Below are positions 7,881-11,891 of a stretch of 11,891 bases of DNA, piece by piece. Every line of letters begins with the position of its first letter. Within the stretch, counting starts at the first letter, position 1. Under the pieces are notes generated by a model, which was not told the DNA's origin, ran no database searches, and saw only the letters and a program-made list of their open reading frames with translations. Both the position numbers and the translations under genes were made by a program. The DNA comes from Cephalothrix simula (taxonomy: Eukaryota; Nemertea; Palaeonemertea; Archinemertea; Cephalotrichidae), in the NCBI GenBank assembly GCA_035591015.1, contig JAXIUW010193623.1:1-11891 (forward strand), written 5' to 3'.

Positions 7881-8024
7881 ATATTGTTGTGGTTGCTATT
7901 ACAACGCAGACAACTCAAAAATTATGGAAATACTTTTAATTATGGAACTTTAAATAAAGGTTTCTTGAATCTTGAAGACAGTGACCGTAGAAAAAGAGTT
8001 CTTGAATGCTGCAGGGATAAGTAG
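7881..8024 (+). pseudogene. Weak coding-like fragment
   Basis: An open frame of 47 codons that ends ...GFLNLEDSDRRKRVLECCRD, then K and TAG at 8022-8024. The charged second half looks more coding than its surroundings. It has no good start, no clear acceptor and no recognised family. Confidence 0.15.
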
Positions 8025-8476
8025 AGAAGATTTTAGAGCATGCATAACAAGTTACATTAGAAGATAAAGCGAAGCTTTTCTTTCACTAATAATCTCTGCT
8101 ACAACAACCTTTATCTTAAATCAATAAAATGGCTATTTTTAAAGACACGTGATGTAGATAATGGAGATTTTGTTGTTGTTACGACGGAAGATTTGTCAAT
8201 TATGGAGTCTTAAGACTAGAAAGATTTTCTTCAATTCTATGCCAACTGAAAAGTATTAAACATAAAGCCTGGGGACTCTCTTGATATGCTGACCTGTCAA
8301 GCATGAGAGAATAACAATAAAATGAACAGAGTTGGAAAGAATGGTAAATCCAAAGATATAACTACATAGAACTTCTCATATTTTCAGTGTTAAAGATGAG
8401 GCTATCTATGTTGAAAAGACTCTATGACATCAAAATAGAAGTACGAATACGATTAATATTAAGTCCTTGATATTTT
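8025..8476. other. AT-rich noncoding stretch
   Basis: No gene is seen. An E-box CACGTG lies near 8146. A stretch near 8160-8215 resembles 7880-7960 weakly, below what I would call a repeat. Confidence 0.3.
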
Positions 8477-8482
8477 TTTATT
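8477..8482 (-). terminator. Poly(A) signal for the minus-strand ORF
   Basis: AATAAA on the minus strand, 41 bases past the stop at plus 8523-8525. Its value depends on the ORF being real. Confidence 0.25.
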
Positions 8483-8522
8483 CCGAACTGATCCCGGAAG
8501 GATCCGACCTAGTGGAGTAAAA

Positions 8523-8768
8523 TTATGTTTTGTCCCTAAGTCCACCACGTGTTAGTCTATACTTCAGGAGACTCATGTTTCTCTCTGAATACTCCCCCTT
8601 TCGATCGAGCATAACGTCTCCCAACTTTGAACTTCTTCTGGAATTATGGATATCTGCTTTGAAATTCAAAGTTATTTTTTTAATAAATTGGCCAAACCTA
8701 TTGTCATACAACAGAAGAATATATTTAAAAACAGCACTAATTTTTTTCAGCTTAAGATATTCAAAGTA
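8523..8768 (-). CDS. Possible terminal exon on the minus strand
   Basis: A minus-strand frame is open for 81 codons, from just after TGA (plus 8769-8771) to TAA at plus 8523-8525. Its second half is charged and coding-like (for example DVMLDRKGEYSERNMSLLKY). Acceptor-like sites occur inside it, notably the one ending gacaatag before gtttgg. A poly(A) signal follows at 8477-8482. The plus strand is also open here (8530-8790, 86 codons, from an ATG-less start), so one strand shadows the other. The minus strand is preferred for its composition and poly(A) signal. No family was recognised. Confidence 0.28.
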   Translation of the reverse strand, partial: YFEYLKLKKISAVFKYILLLYDNRFGQFIKKITLNFKADIHNSRRSSKLGDVMLDRKGEYSERNMSLLKYRLTRGGLRDKT

Positions 8769-8790
8769 TCAATGTGAAAATAATCATTAA

Positions 8791-9230
8791 ATAAATATTA
8801 CTTCGCCTCGGTCTCCGATCTTCAATTTATATTAATCACCTTTTAGAAGTTGTGTTATATTTTGCAATAAAAATCAATTTTTCGTCTAAAATAGAAGTTT
8901 ATGCAATTCCACAATTACAAATATTTTATAGTGATTCAATATTACAACACTATTTTAACTTTGTAAAATGTATTTTAGCATTATAAAGTGTTTAATTTGC
9001 AATTTGAAATTATTAAACACAAATCGCTAGCAAATTTTGATGAGTTTTCTAATAATATTTATCAATATTTTCATTTCGTGATAAAAAAAAGATTAAAAAC
9101 CTCAATGATATCTTTAACAATAAATAAGATTATTATTTTCATCCATTTATTTATCATAATATATATTAAAAAGTTAGATTTTATTGAATTTTATTCCTCG
9201 CGAAAAGGACAAAATTACTAGTAACTATAG
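8791..9230. other. Very AT-rich noncoding stretch
   Basis: Very A/T-rich, with many ATTATTA and TTTATT words. The long frame at 8988-9221 is I/F/K/N-rich and lacks a coding signature. Composition changes abruptly to CpG-containing sequence after about 9195. Confidence 0.4.
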
Positions 9231-9333
9231 CCGAAGTGTCTACTTTGTCGAGTAGGTCGGCCACCGATCTATATAGTTGATTAGAATTCATTGAACAGAT
9301 TCAAAATGGAGCCCAAGTGGCAAACTTTGCTAC

Positions 9334-9363
9334 GGGTTTGTATTGATAGATATATACAAACCC
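9334..9363. repeat. Perfect 10-bp inverted repeat hairpin
   Basis: gggtttgtat (9334-9343), 10-base loop, atacaaaccc (9354-9363). All ten pairs match. Confidence 0.85.
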
Positions 9364-9410
9364 ATTAATTCACTACGGTAGCCACGTGTTGGATGAACCA
9401 CAAAATATCG

Positions 9411-9525
9411 TTACGACCACGTTACGAATCAATCCGACCCTTACGTCCCCATTAGAACCACATCCTACCTATATTACGATTATCATTACGACTAGCTTAT
9501 ACTTTCCGACCTGCTAAACGTTACG
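9411..9525 (+). repeat. Cluster of TTACG words
   Basis: TTACG occurs six times in 115 bases, at 9411, 9422, 9441, 9474, 9486 and 9521, with irregular spacing (11, 19, 33, 12 and 35). An AT-rich sequence would give far fewer by chance. I cannot name a binding protein. No reading frame explains it. Confidence 0.5.
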
Positions 9526-9562
9526 GACTCGTTACTACTATTTTGGAATATCAGATCTAAAA

Positions 9563-9592
9563 CAGTCGGGAAGGAAACCGACTACCCGACTG
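9563..9592. repeat. Perfect 8-bp inverted repeat hairpin
   Basis: cagtcggg (9563-9570), 14-base loop, cccgactg (9585-9592). The loop holds another ccgac word. It lies in the same hairpin-rich stretch as 9334-9363; a 14-bp palindrome tactatatatagta follows at about 9648-9661. Confidence 0.8.
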
Positions 9593-9875
9593 AGTGCGTA
9601 GTTACAATCAGTTACAGACTACTTTCCGTCCTTAATTCTAACAACTACTATATATAGTATACATTACGCCCATTCAGACCTGTTTAAGTTCTCATGGTCG
9701 GAACAGGCTGAAAGCAGTCGTGGGACTGGTGCTGAAGCGAAATATAGAGCAACTCAAGTCATAAAGACTGGGAAGACCATTTGTGAGAGACGAGAATAAG
9801 TACTAAGACCAGTGAAGAGTAAAATATTGTCCGAATGTTCATTTGTATGGGCAACGGTTATCCATTGGAAACTAA

Positions 9876-9995
9876 ACTGCTGAGGCAGATAGAGTATATG
9901 AAATTTTTATGAGGGAGATTTGGCAATTACTTTGGAGACTAGAGAAAAGGGCAATTAATAGGCATGAGGGAGTTGATTATTACGGTGGCTCATAA
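9876..9995 (+). pseudogene. Coding-like fragment, 39 codons
   Basis: After TAA at 9873-9875 the frame reads TAEADRVYEIFMREIWQLLW, then RLEKRAINRHEGVDYYGGS and TAA at 9993-9995. It looks like a charged amphipathic helix with three Trp/Tyr-rich turns, which is unusual for random AT-rich DNA. No acceptor with a good tract was seen and no family is recognised. It could be an exon remnant or a transposon piece. Confidence 0.22.
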
Positions 9996-10121
9996 AATGT
10001 CAGAGGCTGAGGTGGGAAATAACAGAAAAAATGGAAAACAAAAAGATCAATTTAAATAGTTTTCCCTAATTTGAGGGTTTCTTTTCATGATGGAAACAGC
10101 ATGGAAATGTATAGTGATCCT

Positions 10122-10138
10122 GTGATATAACATATCAC
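10122..10138. repeat. Perfect 7-bp hairpin with 3-base loop
   Basis: gtgatat, loop aac, atatcac. A further agtgat word lies ten bases upstream. Confidence 0.7.
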
Positions 10139-10685
10139 TGGTGCATCCTTACCTAAAAAACTATCTTTCTTTCCAAAATTGTTTCACTCTCTCCTACCAT
10201 GATATTCATTTCAAAAATTTTAACAAGACGTCAAAAAATTATCTTACAGTCGTACACTGCAGGAAAAAGTTACCTGAGCTAAGCAAAGCCCTCATTTCGT
10301 ACCACAGCACGTCTGATTTCGAGTTCAGACATTAGGATCTATAATTCGGACTTAGGACACCTGTTTGAACGACAACGAAAATAAATCTTTTTTATTTTGG
10401 TAGAATCAGCAAAGTTTGACGACATCACTGGAAAGAAGGGCTCCGACTATTCAGTACCCCAAAACAATGAAGGCGGTATATTTTATCGGTACATGTTTCT
10501 TTAGCAGCGGGCCCTCCCCACGTACATCAGCGTACCACTATTGGGCGTAAATATAATATAAGTGACGTTAATCAGGTTGATATTAAGGATCATCAATAAT
10601 AAATGTAGATGTAGACATTTAAGGCGTAAATATCGAATATATTCATGATGAATATTGATTTTACTTATGATACTTCTGGAAATAA
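10139..10685. other. Noncoding stretch, no gene supported
   Basis: The frames at 10141-10335 (+) and 10501-10716 (-) have no domain and lack good starts. A gggccc island lies near 10508-10515. Nothing else was seen. Confidence 0.35.
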
Positions 10686-10841
10686 ATATCAATAAAATGC
10701 CACAATCATAGTTCATTTAGTGTAATTTCCACTAACCCCATTCATCTATCGAAAATCTTCAGGCTGGAGAACGTTTCGGAGCTGGAGTCCTCAGACATTT
10801 TCATTGATTTCATTAGGAGAGTTGAGTGTGACTGTACCTGA
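10686..10841 (+). pseudogene. Coding-like fragment, possible exon remnant
   Basis: The frame runs open from after TAA at 10683-10685 to TGA at 10839-10841. The second half reads RLENVSELESSDIFIDFIRR, then VECDCT. An acceptor-like aatcttcag ends at 10762, with coding-like sequence in two frames after it. It also overlaps the minus-strand motif at 10774-10794, which suggests a repeat instead of a gene. Confidence 0.2.
10774..10794 (-). other. Second CTGANGA...GAAA motif
   Basis: On the minus strand it reads CTGAGGA, CTCCAGCTCC, GAAA, then CGTT. A GGA/TCC stem is possible, shorter than at 5877-5903. The layout is the same as that motif but the stem is weak. Confidence 0.25.
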
Positions 10842-11292
10842 TACTGAGTCGCACGCTGTTACCTAGGAAACCGTTAACATCTCCGTGGCGGGTGTATCAA
10901 CTAGCTTTCCTGAAGAAGATATATATGGAAATGGTAATCCCTTGTCAAAAATACCCCAATATTCTGGTGTAAGGTGATATCATAAGAAAGACATGTATAT
11001 CAGACTTATAAAAACATTTCCATAATAGAAACCTAATCAAAAAGTCAATATAAATATATTGTCAAATAACAACACAACTGAATTTATTGTATGAAAATCT
11101 ATAAGGATGGTAAATATGATTTGCAAAATGCCTAACAACGTACCGCAGTCCCAGAAGCTTCGTTTTACCGAGTTTAAAGTGATCGAAAAATCAATATTTT
11201 AGGGTCATGAATTTTTGAACATTTAGATATGCTTCGAATATTGTAAGTAATAATATTTGTTATATTTAGTAGAATACGTTATGCAACAGTCA
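10842..11292. other. AT-rich noncoding stretch
   Basis: No gene was seen. A plus-strand CTGAAGA...GAAA at 10910-10931 resembles the two motifs above but has no stem. Confidence 0.35.
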
Positions 11293-11319
11293 CCCCCCCC
11301 CCGCGCTAGGGGGGGGGGG
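11293..11319. repeat. C10-GCGCTA-G11 hairpin
   Basis: Ten C's (11293-11302), loop gcgcta, then eleven G's (11309-11319). This is a perfect G:C hairpin in AT-rich sequence. It could also form G-quadruplex or i-motif structures. Run lengths are uncertain in any sequencing read. Confidence 0.85.
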
Positions 11320-11451
11320 ACAACCCGTGATAAGAAAAAAAAACGTTTTTAGAATAGTTGAAATTTTTACCCGCAATCCATAACTTCATTATAGAGCTCC
11401 TAAAAAGGCATTCTGTTTATATCACCAAAAACCTATAGACTGGGTAACCAT

Positions 11452-11740
11452 AAAAAGTAACCCTAAAATAGACACCCACGATAACTTGCCTGGGCACCTA
11501 TTATTAATTACATGACGTAGCCCCGAATATGGGCGCACCAATATATAGCTCGAAATTGGGCACAAAAGATCGGATGTATTGAACGGGTATACCTATAAGG
11601 AATTAAACTAGAGTCTAGACTAGACACACACAATAACTTAGCCCTAGCCTGGGCAGTGGGCACCCATCACAAAATAAAGTAACCCTAGATTAGAAACTGA
11701 CAATAACTTAACCCTAGACCGGGCACCCATTATTAATATC
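11452..11740 (+). repeat. Three diverged copies of a ~60-70-bp repeat
   Basis: Copies at 11452-11510, 11603-11670 and 11671-11740. Common words are agtaacccta (copies 1 and 3), an ataactt core in all three, a (cc/gcct)gggcac word and tattaat. Copies 2 and 3 are adjacent; copy 1 is about 90 bp apart. The CCCTA words recall invertebrate telomere repeats but are not in a regular array. Confidence 0.65.
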
Positions 11741-11747
11741 AGATTAA

Positions 11748-11867
11748 TTTTTACTAACTAGAGACACAAAGTATCAGGGCTGCATGGAGGAGGGTGAAGG
11801 TTTGGCGCCAATGGAACTAGTTGAAACCCACACTCAAGTCCTAAGTCTTGGGCCTCCATACCAGTAA
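11748..11867 (+). CDS. Coding-like segment open on both strands
   Basis: Plus strand: open from after TAA at 11745-11747 to TAA at 11865-11867, including GCMEEGEGLAPMELVETHTQ then VLSLGPPYQ. Minus strand: ATG at plus 11859-11857 runs 33 codons to TAG at plus 11760-11758 (MEAQDLGLECGFQLVPLAPN, then a Pro/Cys-rich end). The block is GC-richer than its surroundings. An actaac branch-point-like word (11753-11758) and a tatcag acceptor (AG 11776-11777) precede it, without a pyrimidine tract. It could be an exon or a dispersed repeat cut by the window end. The strand is undecided. Confidence 0.25.
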   Translation, partial: FLLTRDTKYQGCMEEGEGLAPMELVETHTQVLSLGPPYQ

Positions 11868-11891
11868 CTGTTTACAAGTGCACCTTTAGTT

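Noticed and set aside
7866-8290. Diverged duplication of 7866-7990 at about 8155-8290
   Set aside because: Similarity is limited to short words such as aattatgga and does not hold over a continuous alignment.
11452-11740. Interstitial telomere array
   Set aside because: CCCTA words occur only once or twice per copy and are not in tandem.
1-11891. CRISPR array, operon or other prokaryotic system
   Set aside because: There are no regularly spaced direct repeats, no Shine-Dalgarno-led gene series, and splice signals and base composition point to an animal genome.

Overview
The window looks like nuclear DNA from an animal, not a microbe. It is AT-rich and has no dense packing of genes. It has at least one splice-compatible exon pair, many short inverted and tandem repeats, and fragments that resemble transposable-element debris. 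ACATGTA-type words recur (near 285, 966, 1069, 2292, 5307, 10992). That and the general texture would fit a marine invertebrate such as a bivalve mollusc, but this is inference and not a firm assignment.

Best gene evidence (1-1359, + strand): an exon at 243-334 and a terminal exon at 1153-1222 are joined by an 818-bp GT-AG intron in matching phase. A canonical poly(A) signal lies at 1354-1359. Together they encode a 53-residue C-terminal tail that is charged and has two YxxV tyrosine motifs, like the cytoplasmic end of a signalling or adhesion receptor. The rest of the gene lies upstream of the window.

Region 1600-2100 holds two short coding-like stretches that may be exon fragments or decayed elements. 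Region 2950-3970 is a repeat zone. It has a 19-bp tandem duplication, three diverged copies of a roughly 90-bp repeat whose third copy is split by a 55-bp foldback, and a nearly perfect 250-bp tandem duplication. Region 4225-4720 is a GC-richer block without a convincing gene. Region 5600-5960 holds a tRNA-like pol III relic on the minus strand, a CCAAT/TATA-like pair, a CTGACGA...GAAA stem motif resembling a hammerhead core, and a perfect CRE palindrome. Region 6039-6973 is bounded by about 30-bp inverted repeats and is probably a non-autonomous DNA transposon. A second, smaller inverted-repeat pair bounds 7147-7391.

From 7400 to the end the sequence is mostly noncoding AT-rich DNA. It has a few weak exon candidates (minus 8523-8768 with its own poly(A) signal; plus 9876-9995, 10686-10841 and 11748-11867), a hairpin- and TTACG-rich stretch at 9330-9600, a C10/G11 hairpin at 11293-11319, and three diverged repeat copies at 11452-11740.

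No multi-gene system is visible. The genes do not form an operon or pathway. The most interesting items are the repeat and foldback structures and the receptor-tail exons. All identifications were made by reading alone, without database comparison.
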